From Adhaeribacter pallidiroseus (GTDB lineage: Bacteria; Bacteroidota; Bacteroidia; Cytophagales; Hymenobacteraceae): a stretch of DNA of 64,000 bases. This document shows, in pieces, positions 8,983 through 18,266 of this stretch; position 1 is the stretch's first letter, and each line of letters opens with the position of its first letter. The position numbers were made by a program, and so were the translations under genes. The stretch is from NCBI RefSeq assembly GCF_003340495.1, contig NZ_QASA01000001.1, forward strand, positions 2,666,001-2,730,000. Reading direction: 5' to 3'. The notes beneath the pieces were generated by a model. It worked only from the letters and a program-made list of their open reading frames with translations. It had not been told where the DNA came from and did not search any database.

Positions 8983-10398
8983 ATGAGAACATATAGGATA
9001 GGCTGGACTTACCTGCTGGTAATGCTGGTGGTAGCGGCCTGTAAAGTTTCCGAAGATAAAAATAATTCATTGGCCATAATACCAGAGCAGTTTCGCAACG
9101 CACCGGTAAACGCATCCAAAAGCATTGCGGATATAAAATGGAAAAACTTTTTTACGGAGGCTACTTTACAACGATTAATTGACAGTGCCATTGCCAAAAA
9201 TTACGACATGCAGGTGGCGGTAAAAAACATAGAAGCGGCTAATCTGCGCCTGCGACAAAGCAAATGGAATTACGTGCCGGACATAAATTTGCAGGTAAGC
9301 ACCAGCACCAACCGGCCCTCCGACAACAGTGTAACCGGTTTAAATTTAAGTCAGTTTGATTTGGGTACCCGGCACATTAACGATTATACCACCAGCCTGG
9401 GTTTGTCTTGGGAAGCCGATATTTGGGGAAAAATTCGGAATCAGCAAAAAAGCGCTTTAGGAACTTACTTGCAAACCCAGGAGGCCCGCAAAGCCATCCA
9501 GACGAATATTGTAGCCGCGGTTTCGAAGGGTTTTTATAATTTACTGATGCTGGATGCCCAGTTAAGAATTGCGCAGCGGAACAGGTCCTTAAACGATAGT
9601 ACCCTGGCCATTATTCGCCTGCAATACCGGGCCGGGCAGGTTACGGCGTTGGCCGTGCAGCAAGCCGAAGCCCAGTTACAAGCCGCTTCGCAGTTAATTC
9701 CGCAGTTCGAACAAAATATTACCACCCAGGAAAACCTGATTAAAATTTTATCCGGCGAATTGCCCGACCATGTGGAACGCCAGGTAAGCTTGGATCAGCT
9801 AGTTTTCCCGGAAGAACTCTCGTCCGGCATTCCCTCGGCCTTGGTGAGCCGCCGGCCCGATGTAAAAAGTAACGAGTTAGCCTTAACGGTAGCTAATGCG
9901 CAGTTGGGCATTACCAAAGCCAGCCTGTACCCGGCTTTACGCATTACGGCCACCGGCGGCATTAATTCTTTTAGCAGCAGCAACTGGTTTAACGTGCCGG
10001 CTTCTTTGTTCGGTATCGTGGGCGGCAGCGTTTTACAACCGGTTCTGCAGTCGCGGCGCTTAAAAACCAATTACGAAATTGCGAAAGTAGAGCGCGACAA
10101 AGCCGTAATGCAATTCCGGCAATCGGTACTAACGGCGGTCGGTGAAACCTCGAATGCTTTAATAAAAATTGAAAAACTGAAGGCGCAGGAAGCTACCGCC
10201 AACCAACGCGTACAAACCCTCCGGCAAGCTACCACCAACGCTAATCAGTTATTTAAAAGCGGCCTGGCCAATTACCTGGAAGTAATTACCGCGCAAAGTA
10301 ATGTACTGCAAAGCGAACTAACTTTGGCAACAATTAAAAAACAACGACTCGATGCGGTTACCGAATTATACGCCGCCTTGGGCGGAGGATGGAAGTAA
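8983..10398 (+). CDS. Outer-membrane efflux channel lipoprotein (TolC/NodT family)
   Basis: 471 residues with a lipoprotein signal ending VVAAC (Cys20). Two repeats of the outer-membrane efflux protein domain are visible, each with long amphipathic helices, for example the AEAQLQAA segment near 225-235 and the FKSGLANYLEVITAQSNVLQ segment near residue 425. The motif SRRPDVKSNELAL is typical of NodT-type outer-membrane factors. It completes the efflux system by forming the exit duct. It starts 34 nt after the pump gene and is followed by a strong terminator. Confidence 0.94.
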   Translation: MRTYRIGWTYLLVMLVVAACKVSEDKNNSLAIIPEQFRNAPVNASKSIADIKWKNFFTEATLQRLIDSAIAKNYDMQVAVKNIEAANLRLRQSKWNYVPDINLQVSTSTNRPSDNSVTGLNLSQFDLGTRHINDYTTSLGLSWEADIWGKIRNQQKSALGTYLQTQEARKAIQTNIVAAVSKGFYNLLMLDAQLRIAQRNRSLNDSTLAIIRLQYRAGQVTALAVQQAEAQLQAASQLIPQFEQNITTQENLIKILSGELPDHVERQVSLDQLVFPEELSSGIPSALVSRRPDVKSNELALTVANAQLGITKASLYPALRITATGGINSFSSSNWFNVPASLFGIVGGSVLQPVLQSRRLKTNYEIAKVERDKAVMQFRQSVLTAVGETSNALIKIEKLKAQEATANQRVQTLRQATTNANQLFKSGLANYLEVITAQSNVLQSELTLATIKKQRLDAVTELYAALGGGWK

Positions 10399-10423
10399 CA
10401 CTGGAAAAAAACGATCAAATTTT

Positions 10424-10461
10424 AAAAAGCGGCGGGTTACTGAAAAAGTTCGCCGCTTTTT
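10424..10461 (+). terminator. Rho-independent terminator of the RND operon
   Basis: A perfect 11-bp stem, AAAAAGCGGCG at 10424-10434 paired with CGCCGCTTTTT at 10451-10461, closes a 16-nt loop 26 nt after the stop codon. The right arm provides the U-run. Confidence 0.88.
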
Positions 10462-10734
10462 GCGTTTTAACTATCGAAACCGGCACCATGCCTTCCCTGT
10501 CCATCAACCCGATTCAGGGTATAAATCCGTAGTACCACTCACGAATTGTTACGCTACAATCCATATGGCCTAAAAACATTTCACTGGACTACTAATGGTA
10601 ACCCTTTAAAATCTGGTACCTACTGGCTAAAATATAACATTGTATATTAAAACATTGTATATATATTCACTTTCTAATACAAACACAGTCAGGAAAATAA
10701 TTTTTTTTAAAATTTAGATAATCATTCCTCCATC

Positions 10735-10777
10735 TATAGTGCAGATAACCGGAACAACTCCGTTTATCCGTTAGTTG
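10735..10777 (+). repeat. 43-nt conserved palindromic repeat, copy A (start of cassette A)
   Basis: It is identical at 38 of 43 positions to 63205-63247. An imperfect hairpin has arms GATAACCGGA (10744-10753) and TCCGTTTATC (10759-10768) around a 5-nt loop. It ends in TTAGTTG, where the cassette box GTTGGGC (10774-10780) begins. Both copies sit immediately ahead of an AT-rich accessory gene. Confidence 0.8.
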
Positions 10778-10840
10778 GGCGTAATAGAAAGAGTCAGGAT
10801 TAGAAGATGAATATAGGATACTTACTAATAATAAACATGT

Positions 10841-11149
10841 ATGAGCGGAGATGATTTTTTAGGAATAGTTTTAAGTGGCTTTATATTAGTAGGATATTAC
10901 AGTGTAGCAGGATTAGCTTATGCAATAATGCTTTTTAATCCCAAAAGGTATATTCTTGTTGACTTATTTAGTTATTTAATATGTTTGATAGCAATCCTTA
11001 TCTCATATTATCAATGGCTATCAAGTATTCAGTTTCCCCTCTATCAAATTTCTTTGTGGCTACTAATTGTTATACCTTTCTTCTTAATCATATTTAAAAA
11101 TATAAGGGACAGAATTTTAAAGCATAGGAATAATTCTACAATTGATTAA
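10841..11149 (+). CDS. Small membrane protein, cassette cargo (unknown function)
   Basis: 102 residues with three predicted membrane segments: about residues 4-30, 39-61 and 68-89, ending in a basic tail (KNIRDRILKHRN). No family is recognised. The gene is much more AT-rich than its neighbours, which fits recent transfer. It lies between box GTTGGGCG (10774-10781) and its complement CGCCCA-AC (11175-11180 continuing at 13024 after the intron), the arrangement expected of an integron gene cassette. The start ATG at 10841 is preceded by no clear Shine-Dalgarno sequence. Confidence 0.7.
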   Translation: MSGDDFLGIVLSGFILVGYYSVAGLAYAIMLFNPKRYILVDLFSYLICLIAILISYYQWLSSIQFPLYQISLWLLIVIPFFLIIFKNIRDRILKHRNNSTID

Positions 11150-11180
11150 ATAAAAGAATAAAAATAATTACTCCGCCCAA

Positions 11181-13023
11181 TCGAGTAGACGGCCCCACCA
11201 GTGTTGGCTGATGGGGAGCGCCTCTCACACCACTGTACGTACGGGTCTCGTATACAGCGGTTCGTTAAGTTGGGGGGCTACTTGTTTGTAGTAATCGAAC
11301 AACGATTCATAACCTTTCTTGACCAACCGTTTCAGCGTGATAGTGGTCACCAGGATGGGGCTTTGCGCTACTGCCCAGCCCCCTTTCCGGGTCTGGCTCC
11401 AGGCATAGGCTTCCCCTTTTGAGACGCCTAATCGGATCAGGTTCTTTCTTTTCCGCTCGGGTTTCTTCCAGTCGTGCCAGATGCAATGGCGCAGCCGGTT
11501 TCTGAGCCAACTATCCACTTGCTTTAACTTCCCCTGAATGCTGGCTAGACGAAAGTAGTTTACCCAGCCTCGCTGCACTTCCTTGAGTTGCTGAACGCGC
11601 TGCTCAAAGGCACTGGGCGTGGTCTTGCGGGTAATCCCTTTCAGGTTCTGCTTCAGCCTGGCCCAAGCCTTTTCTGCTACCACCAACTGGTATTTACCTT
11701 TCTCCCCTTTCCGGTAAGTGGGTACAAACCGGTAGCCTAGTATCTGAAAATCTACGGGTCGTCTAATGCCGCTCTTTTCCCGGTTGATGGGTAGCCTTAG
11801 CTTATTCTTCAGGAACAGGAAAAGGTTGTTGCCCACCTGCCGGGCCTCCGACTCACTTTTGGTATAAACACTAAAGTCATCGGCATAGCGCACGTACCGC
11901 AAGCCTTGCTTTTCCAACTCTTTATCCAGCTCGTGAAGCAGAATATTGGAGAGCAGCGGACTCAACGGACTGCCCTGTGGTACCCCTTTCCGGCGTTTGG
12001 TTAACTTTCCCCCAATAAGGATAGGGGCCCGAAGCCATTTGCGGATCAGGCGCAGCGTGAGCGGGCATTTTACTTTCTGGTATACCAGTTGCAGGAGCAG
12101 GCAGTGCTCTACTTCATCAAAGAAGCTTTTCAGGTCCATATCGACAATATGCTGATAGCCTTCATTAATGTTCTTCTGGGCTTGCCACACCGCCTGATGG
12201 GCGTTGCGGTTGGGCCGGAAGCCGTAGCTGTACTCTTTGAACTCCAGCTCGAAAAGCGGGGCTATGGCTTGGTTGACTGCTTGTTGTAGCAGCCGGTCGG
12301 TTACGGTAGGAATGCCTAACCGGCGCTTCTGGCCGTTGCTCTTAGGTATTTCTACCCCTAAGATGGGTAGAGGAAAGTACTGGCTGCTCCGGATAGCCGT
12401 AACTAAGGCCTCCTGATTTACTTGCAGATGCCCAGCTAGTTCAAGTACGGACATACCGTCTACGCCGGCTGCCCCTTGGTTAGCCTGCACTTGCCGGTAG
12501 GCTAGCAGCAGGTTGCCCCGGTGCAATACTTTCTCAATCATCCTACTTTCTACTTTATCTGTAATCCCTGTTCCGCTTACGCTAAGGCTGGCCAGGCCTC
12601 CTTACCACATTTGGAACAACTTCACGTTCGGCCCTTCGTCATCTTGTGAGACCTCCGCAGCGCTTACGGCTCGTTTCCTGATGGCTACTATGGCTTCTGC
12701 TGACTTCTCTCTTACCAACCCGTGGCCGAGAGACCTCCCCAGGTAAGAGCATATTCCTTCCTCCGATTCCTGGTACATCTACCCACTAGTACTTGTTGGT
12801 CAGGAGCTTTGCAAAGAGGTGCTTGCTTACCCGCACTAATGGGCCTCTTATGTACTTTCTGTTCGTCAGTACCGGATTTTGTAGTCCCGCTTTCTTCCCT
12901 GCTTATCTCACGATAAACCAGCTTGCGGCTTACTAACAGGCTGCACCAACTCGCCTGTAAGGGTCTTGCACCCTCTGGAATAATTTGGTACCTTTCAGTA
13001 CCAGATGCCCATACTGGGCGCAC
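11181..13023 (-). mobile_element. Group IIC intron (complete, about 1.84 kb)
   Basis: Read on the minus strand the intron begins GTGCGCCCAGTATGGGC at 13023 and ends CTACTCGAT at 11181. Domain V lies at about 11229-11263, with the CGC catalytic triad usual in class IIC (in AACCGCTGTATACG) and the GTACGTACAGT return arm; domain VI follows to the 3' end. The ends closely resemble those I recall for the Oceanobacillus IIC intron. The maturase reading frame in domain IV runs through domain V, also a class C habit. Domains I-III fill 12542-13023. The 5' exon carries a terminator-like hairpin, and the insertion splits an attC-type box. Confidence 0.88.
11225..12541 (-). CDS. ltrA: Group II intron reverse transcriptase/maturase
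   Basis: 438 residues. It splices its host intron and copies it into DNA at new sites. RT motifs are in order: GVDGMS near 26, YGFRPNRNAHQA near 106, DMDLKSFFDEV near 134, QGSPLSPLLSNI near 189, and the catalytic YADD at 219-222. The maturase X domain follows (WLRNRLRHCIWHDWKKP), and there is no HNH endonuclease domain, as expected for class C. The C-terminal codons (NEPLYTRPVRTVV) overlap intron domain V. The frame is intact, so the intron may be mobile. Confidence 0.95.
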   Translation of the reverse strand: MIEKVLHRGNLLLAYRQVQANQGAAGVDGMSVLELAGHLQVNQEALVTAIRSSQYFPLPILGVEIPKSNGQKRRLGIPTVTDRLLQQAVNQAIAPLFELEFKEYSYGFRPNRNAHQAVWQAQKNINEGYQHIVDMDLKSFFDEVEHCLLLQLVYQKVKCPLTLRLIRKWLRAPILIGGKLTKRRKGVPQGSPLSPLLSNILLHELDKELEKQGLRYVRYADDFSVYTKSESEARQVGNNLFLFLKNKLRLPINREKSGIRRPVDFQILGYRFVPTYRKGEKGKYQLVVAEKAWARLKQNLKGITRKTTPSAFEQRVQQLKEVQRGWVNYFRLASIQGKLKQVDSWLRNRLRHCIWHDWKKPERKRKNLIRLGVSKGEAYAWSQTRKGGWAVAQSPILVTTITLKRLVKKGYESLFDYYKQVAPQLNEPLYTRPVRTVV

Positions 13024-13072
13024 ACCACACCTAAAAATCACTAAAGCGCTTTTTAGCTAAAGAGCGTTGCAA
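13024..13072 (+). other. Right part of an attC-like site interrupted by the intron
   Basis: Removing the intron joins GCCCA (11176-11180) to AC (13024), recreating GCCCAAC, a perfect RYYYAAC integron core box and the complement of GTTGGGC at 10774. Downstream is a hairpin CTAAAAA (13031-13037) / TTTTTAG (13050-13056), then GTTG at 13066. The right-hand GTTRRRY box is imperfect (GTTGCAA). Outer CAAC and GTTG can pair around the inner hairpin, as in attC. Confidence 0.55.
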
Positions 13073-13430
13073 GTAACTTTAAAAAACAAAGATAGGATTC
13101 AGATAGCAGAAGAATTGATAATCGAGCTAGAACTATACTCCCGGGTACAGAAGTCCGCTTTTGTATAGCTTGCTGGTAACTTTTTAATTTGCTTAATGCC
13201 TGCTGCAAACAAAAGCTACTTTCGACTGTTTTCTGGCCGACGGTCGGGAGGGAGGATTTCAGTTACTCTTAAATTTTGAACAAGCCGTTGAGGTTATCTA
13301 CTAGCTTCCGGTTTAAACCCATGAAAAAATAACGGCCCCTTACCGAAAGCTGTTTGCTTAAAAGCCTCTACTTTTTAGCTGCCCGGCGGCACCTTACCGT
13401 ATACTCCTTCGATTTACTAACCAATTAAGC
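13073..13430. other. Non-coding interval after the intron locus
   Basis: No gene, hairpin or repeat that I can support. It presumably holds the promoter of the NmrA-type gene at 13431. Confidence 0.4.
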
Positions 13431-14279
13431 ATGGCAGCTACAATTCTTATAACGGGCGCTACCGGCCACATTGGCCACCGCGTTGCCGAACTTTTACCCA
13501 ATCAACCGTTGCGGTTAATGAGCCGCCAACCCGACAAATTAGCCCATTTTACCCAGGCCGAAAAAGTAGCTGGGGACTATCAGGATCGGGCAGCCCTGGA
13601 AAAAGCTTTTCGTGATATAGCCATTGCTTTTGTGATTTCGGGTTATGCGCCGCCGGGTATTCGCGCATCGCTGCATAAAAACGCCATAAGCGCGGCGGTG
13701 TTAGCCGGAGTGCGGCACATCGTTTATCTTTCGTTTCAGGGAGCTTCGCCGGTGAGTAAGTTTCCCATGTCCCAGGACCATTATCAGACGGAAGAATTTA
13801 TTAAACAAAGCGGCTTATCCTATACCATACTCCGCGATAGCTTTTACATGGATTTAATTCCGGAGATGTTCGGGGAGCAGCGCCTGATGAAAGGACCAGG
13901 CGGACAAGGGCAGGTAGCCTGGATTGCCCGGGAAGATGTAGCCCGCACCGTGGCTCAGGTACTGCGGGACCCGTTTGCTTACTCGGGAACCTACGATTTG
14001 ACCGGGCCGGAAGCCCTGACGCTAACGCAAACGGCCGAACGACTTACCCACCTAACCGGAAAAGAGTACCGCTACCAGCCGGAAACCATTACGCAGGGCA
14101 TACGCTGGCGCAACGACTTAGGCGCTCCCACCTGGGAAGTAGCCACCTGGATTGGCTCTTACCTGGCCATTGCGGCCGGCGAAGTGGCACCGGTGAGCTC
14201 CGCGGTAGCGCAAATTACAGGACAGAAGCCTTTATCTTTAGAAGCATACTTTAGTAAACATCCTGAAATTATAACTTAA
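13431..14279 (+). CDS. NmrA-family NAD(P)-binding reductase (QorB-like)
   Basis: 282 residues. A Rossmann fold opens with ITGATGHIGHRVAELL (the GxxGxxG nucleotide-binding loop), followed by the SRQP segment that suggests NADP(H) preference. Atypical short-chain dehydrogenase features follow, including VRHIVYLSFQGASP and YTILRDSFYMDL. The general arrangement resembles NAD(P)H:quinone oxidoreductase QorB/YtfG and NmrA-like sensors. Cytosolic, no signal peptide. A single-gene unit; substrate not predictable. It lacks the complete YxxxK catalytic pair of classical SDRs, which is normal for this branch. Confidence 0.82.
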   Translation: MAATILITGATGHIGHRVAELLPNQPLRLMSRQPDKLAHFTQAEKVAGDYQDRAALEKAFRDIAIAFVISGYAPPGIRASLHKNAISAAVLAGVRHIVYLSFQGASPVSKFPMSQDHYQTEEFIKQSGLSYTILRDSFYMDLIPEMFGEQRLMKGPGGQGQVAWIAREDVARTVAQVLRDPFAYSGTYDLTGPEALTLTQTAERLTHLTGKEYRYQPETITQGIRWRNDLGAPTWEVATWIGSYLAIAAGEVAPVSSAVAQITGQKPLSLEAYFSKHPEIIT

Positions 14280-14319
14280 ACCACGAATAGATTTATAGTA
14301 AAATTTAAAAAATAAGAGC

Positions 14320-14755
14320 TTACGAAAAGAAGTAAATATTACTCCAAGGCAAGAGCCACATTAAGACTTCTTCTTTATTCAAAAACGTTTTTATTTCTAA
14401 CGGATTGTTATCCGGTGGGTTTGTTTCTACCGCCAATTGAATCTGGAAAACATCTAATGCCGCAAAAGTAGTTTGACTGATTACATAAGCAAAGCGCACT
14501 TTTTTTCTGCGCAAATAAAGGTACTATCTCGCGCGTCAGCCAATTCTGGTCGGCCATTTCCAGATAAGCCCGCTGCCGCACATTAAATAACGCTTTGTTT
14601 ATGTTATTAGCCAAGGCATAATCAACTACTTGTTGTAGTTGCTCCCGAAATTGGCTACTGGTAGGTTGCCGCAACCAGGTAGTTTGCAAAAATCGTAACT
14701 CCTGATCTACTTCCAGCTTAATGTACTCATTCGAAAAGACCAAGGTTAAGTTCAT
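14320..14755 (-). pseudogene. STAS-like small protein, frameshifted
   Basis: The first frame (14755 down to about 14500) starts MNLTLVFSNEYIKLEVD; the second (to 14320) continues RFAYVISQTTFAALDVFQ and ends EEVLMWLLPW. The switch falls in a run of seven T on the plus strand (14500-14506); six would restore one frame of about 144 residues. The rebuilt protein resembles its divergent neighbour at 15156 at both ends (L[VI]F....LE.D..L and a C-terminal M.WL), like the SpoIIAA/STAS-related proteins of Bacteroidota. Function unknown; probably a small regulator. It may be a sequencing error rather than a dead gene. Confidence 0.65.
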
Positions 14756-15155
14756 TTACTTATAAGTTAATCGGTTTTACATAAAACCAGGGGTAATGGG
14801 CTATAAATAAAATCTGAATTTGGCTTTTATATTTATCTTACTTAAAAGCTGCTTTAATACTACTGTACGGAGAGGTATTAAAAGAAAGTAATCTTAAAAT
14901 TTTAAATTTTCAATAAATCAACCCTCCTCAAGGAATCAAAATTTAAAAATTTAAAAAAAACTAAAATTTTTTGTATTTTTTTTAATTTTAAACTACTATC
15001 TAATTTAAAGATCGTATATTAATATTCTACAAAGTTCACTTCCACGATTCCTAATTTATTGGTTGTTTATGTTTATACCAGATAGCTTGGCCGCACCATA
15101 ATAGTCCAGCTAATATACTCGGATGATACCATAATGCGCCTAAATTAAGATCAGT
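14756..15155. other. AT-rich divergent promoter interval
   Basis: 400 nt between two divergent STAS-like genes. It contains a long A/T block at about 14936-14995 built from repeated AAAATTTAAAAA-type words and no supported gene. Promoters for both flanking genes presumably lie here. Confidence 0.45.
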
Positions 15156-15566
15156 ATGCTTATTTTCACCCACAACAATATGGAATTGGAGTACCATCCG
15201 GCACTAAAGTTAGCCGAAATTAGATGGGTGGGCATTTTACACCTGCAGGACTTGGCTTTACTGTGGTTAAAAACAGTTGCCGAAATTGATAAGTACGAAA
15301 TAGAGTTGATTTTACTGGATGCCTCTAATGTGGCGGTAGAGAACAGTCCGCAAATAGACGGTGAAATGATTAAAAAGTATTTTTCAGAAAATTTCCCCAT
15401 ACCAGCCGTAAAAAAAATTGCCCGCGTGTCGGCCGGTGCTCCCACCTACGACGCGCAAATGGCCGGTATCTATCAAAAGTTCTTAGAACAAAATAACTCC
15501 ACCTCGGTATTTGCTAATTTCCACCATCACTATGAGGCGATGGATTGGTTAACTGACCATGCCTAG
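15156..15566 (+). CDS. STAS-like small protein
   Basis: 136 residues, cytosolic. The predicted strand-helix alternation (ALKLAEIRWVGIL, then LALLWLKTVAEID, then IELILLDASN) suits a STAS/SpoIIAA-like alpha/beta fold. The start at 15156 is kept because MLIFTHNNMELEYHPAL aligns with the start of the neighbouring homologue MNLTLVFSNEYIKLEVD. The pair is divergently arranged. Such proteins are common in Cytophagales near signalling genes, but no partner or ligand can be named. The residue equivalent to the phosphorylated Ser of anti-anti-sigma factors could not be identified with confidence. Confidence 0.6.
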   Translation: MLIFTHNNMELEYHPALKLAEIRWVGILHLQDLALLWLKTVAEIDKYEIELILLDASNVAVENSPQIDGEMIKKYFSENFPIPAVKKIARVSAGAPTYDAQMAGIYQKFLEQNNSTSVFANFHHHYEAMDWLTDHA

Positions 15567-15727
15567 TTTCTGCTTATTGGTTTATAAGTACCTAAAACCA
15601 GAAAATCTTAAAAAGTAGAAAGAACGAACGGCTTGCGTGGTATTTACTATTTACATATTATTTGCCAAAACTAACTAATTCCATTTAGGTGCGTTTACTG
15701 GTTTAAACACTAACAAAGAATAAAACT

Positions 15728-16165
15728 ATGTTCGATCAAATTTTAGATTTAGTAAAACAGCAGGTGGGCAGCAATCCGCAAGTAGCCGCGGCTATACCCG
15801 CGGGCCAGGAAGATGCCGTTCACAACGAAATTGCCCACCACGTTACCCAGGGTTTAGCGAGTCAAGCGACTGCCCAAGGTGGAGTTGGCGGATTACTTTC
15901 CATGTTACAAGGGGGAATAGCTTCGGGCAACCCAATCACCAGCGCTATTGAAGGGGGCCTGGCCAGTAGCTTAGGCAGCAAGTTTGGTTTGCCCCCGGCG
16001 GCTACGGGTGCCATTGCGGCCGCGTTGCCCGGCTTACTTCAAAGATTTTCCAGCAAAGCCGCTGACCCCAATGACTCCAGCATTACGCCAGATAGTATTT
16101 CGCATTCGCTGTCTAACTTAGGCGGTGGCGGCATAGGTGGCGCTTTAGGCGGATTATTTAAATAA
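15728..16165 (+). CDS. DUF937/YidB-like protein
   Basis: 145 residues, rich in Gly, Ala and Ser. It opens MFDQILDLVKQQVGSNPQVAAAIP, then alternates amphipathic helices with Gly-rich turns (GGVGGLLSMLQGGI, FGLPPAATGAIAAALPGLLQRF) and ends GGALGGLFK. This composition and the LPGLL segment resemble the DUF937/YidB family, whose role is unknown. No signal peptide. Monocistronic, with its own terminator. Confidence 0.62.
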   Translation: MFDQILDLVKQQVGSNPQVAAAIPAGQEDAVHNEIAHHVTQGLASQATAQGGVGGLLSMLQGGIASGNPITSAIEGGLASSLGSKFGLPPAATGAIAAALPGLLQRFSSKAADPNDSSITPDSISHSLSNLGGGGIGGALGGLFK

Positions 16166-16193
16166 GGCCGGCCACTGCTTAGTTAAAATTTAA

Positions 16194-16258
16194 AAAAAGC
16201 CCTGTACAACAAGAGTTCTGGTGTAAAATACCCGCTCATTTGTGGTGCAGGGCTTTTT
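16194..16258 (+). terminator. Terminator after the DUF937-like gene
   Basis: AAAAAGCCCTG (16194-16204) pairs perfectly with CAGGGCTTTTT (16248-16258), an 11-bp stem with a 43-nt loop. The start is 29 nt after the stop codon. Confidence 0.7.
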
Positions 16259-16799
16259 GTTTGTTTTTGTTGTCTATTTTTGAAATTTAACTAATCTTAT
16301 CCGCAGCAAACACTTTACGCTAGGTTTATGCTATAAGCCGTGCAGCGCAAGTATCTAATGTGTGTGGTAGTTATACCCAATAGTATTTAGTTACTGCCTT
16401 AGTAGCCTGTTCACAGGATAACTTTTTTGTAAAAACTAAGTAAAAGGACCAATTGAAAGCTACATTCCAATATTGAAAATACAAGGTTAAATTACTGATA
16501 TTTAAGTTATTATATTTTATTTTGTCTTGATACTTGTGTCTTACTACTTGTGTCCATTTACTTATATTTCAGTCCTTTCCCAGTCGCTTCAATAAACATA
16601 TAATCTTCTAAGAAAGCTTTTTTCCCTTCTACGGATTAAGACTATTCTATCCTACTAATCCGATTTAAAAAATACCGGAATTGCTCCGGATTTAACTATT
16701 TTGGGTTCTAATTGTTCTAGTTACTGCCGTCTACCCAGCCAGTGATTTAGCAAATAATCTCGCAAATTCCGGTATATTTCCCGAAACAATCTTCTGCTT
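16259..16799. other. Non-coding interval ahead of the histidine kinase
   Basis: About 540 nt, AT-rich, with no supported gene or repeat. It includes a TATTTTTG (16275-16282) that matches TAnnTTTG but lies too far upstream to assign. Confidence 0.35.
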
Positions 16800-18205
16800 A
16801 TGCAAACAGTTACAACCGAGTGGTTACAATCCATTGATGCGTTAAAAGATGTTCCAGCCGACCAATTGCAATGGTGGCTAAATAACAGCGTGCATCAGGA
16901 ATTCCCCGAAGACAGTTTTCTTTTTAAAACCGGAGAACCTATTACCGGCACCCACGTGGTGGTAAAAGGCCGCATCCGCTTGTTTGTGCAGCAAAAAACC
17001 AATACCCGTAAAATCGGTTATTTTGAAGTGAAAGATATTCTGGGCTACTTGCCTTTTTCGCGCGGTACCGTATCCTCGGCCAACGGCCAGGTGGACGAAG
17101 CTTTGCAGATCATGACCTTCCCGGTTGCGAAAATGAAGGATTTAATCATCCAGCACTACGAGCTTACCCAGGCCCTGGTGCATATCATGACCTCCCGCGT
17201 GCGGGATTTTACGACCATGCAGCAGCAAAACGAAAAAATGATGGCGCTGGGTAAATTATCGGCGGGTTTGGCGCATGAGTTAAATAATCCGGCCTCGGCC
17301 ATTGTACGGGGTTCTATTTCTTTAAAAAAACATTTACAACTGGTACCCGAAACCTTTAAAAAAGTCATCGCTATTAAAATGAGTGCCGATGATGTAGATA
17401 AAGTAAACGATAAAATGTTTAGCGTGCTGGCCCGCCCGGAAAAGCCTATCCTAACATTAATGCAACGTACAGCCCTGGAAGATGATTTGGCCGAGTGCCT
17501 GGAAGGGCTTGCCGTAGAAAACAGCCAAGAGTTAGCGGAGAATTTTATTGAATTTGGCTTTACCTGCAACGATATGGACGAATTCTCGGAGTTAGTGCCA
17601 CCTGCTTATCTTTCGCCGGTGTTAAACTGGATTAACAATAACCTGGTAACCGAAAAAATGGTGAACGATCTGCAGGATGCCTCCCAGCGCATCGAAAAAC
17701 TGGTAACCGCCATTAAAAATTTTACCCACATGGACCGCGACCACGATAAAGAATACGCCGATATTCACGGAGGTATTAAAAACACGCTGACCATGTTGGG
17801 TTATAAACTTAAAAAAACAACGTGGAGTTAGTAGAAGAATACGATACCGCTTTACCACCCGTAGAAGCTTATATTGGCGAATTAAACCAGGTTTGGACGA
17901 ACTTAATTGATAATGCCTTGGATGCCATGGACGGCGTTCAAAAAGGCCGTTTAGAAATAAAAACCAAACGGGTAAACCAGTTCGCAGAAGTGTGCATTTC
18001 CGACAATGGCACCGGCATACCAGATGAAATTAAAAATCGTATTTTTGACCCATTCTTCACCACCAAAGATGTAGGCAAAGGTACCGGTTTAGGCCTGGAC
18101 GTAGTGTCCCGGATTGTGCAGCAACATAATGGTTCTATCAAAGTAAATTCCGTGCCGGGCAAAACTTCCTTTATGGTGTACTTTCCGCTGAACGGCCAGA
18201 CTTAA
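16800..18205 (+). pseudogene. Sensor histidine kinase with cyclic-nucleotide-binding-like domain, frameshifted
   Basis: The rebuilt length is about 468 residues. Residues ~30-130 form a CRP-like cNMP-binding fold (FKTGEPITGTHVVVKGRIRLF), then a helical dimerisation domain with phospho-acceptor His159 in AGLAHELNNPAS, then a HATPase domain with N box LIDNALDAMD, G1 DNGTGIP and G2 GKGTGLGL. No membrane segment, so it is cytosolic. The first frame ends at 17831; the kinase domain resumes in another frame from about 17813. The switch sits in a seven-A run (17811-17817); one more A would restore the gene. It lies 61 nt before the receiver/reductase gene, its likely partner. Sequencing error is as likely as a real break. 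Confidence 0.82.
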
Positions 18206-18266
18206 TTTTAAAAAATACTTTATCAAATAGACAATTAGCAGGAAATAAATTACAACTATTTAAATT

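Noticed and set aside
11201-12916. Several plus- and minus-strand open frames of 60-110 codons within the intron
   Set aside because: They are alternative frames of the maturase or of ribozyme domains; intron RNA structure explains the sequence.
10735-13072. A resident integron-integrase or attI site near the cassettes
   Set aside because: No tyrosine recombinase gene is present anywhere in the window; the cassette claim rests only on site architecture.
17811-17817. Programmed -1 frameshift joining the kinase halves
   Set aside because: A7 could slip, but the zero-frame codons do not form an ideal heptamer, no downstream stimulator was evident, and other genes in the window show similar homopolymer breaks, so error is simpler.
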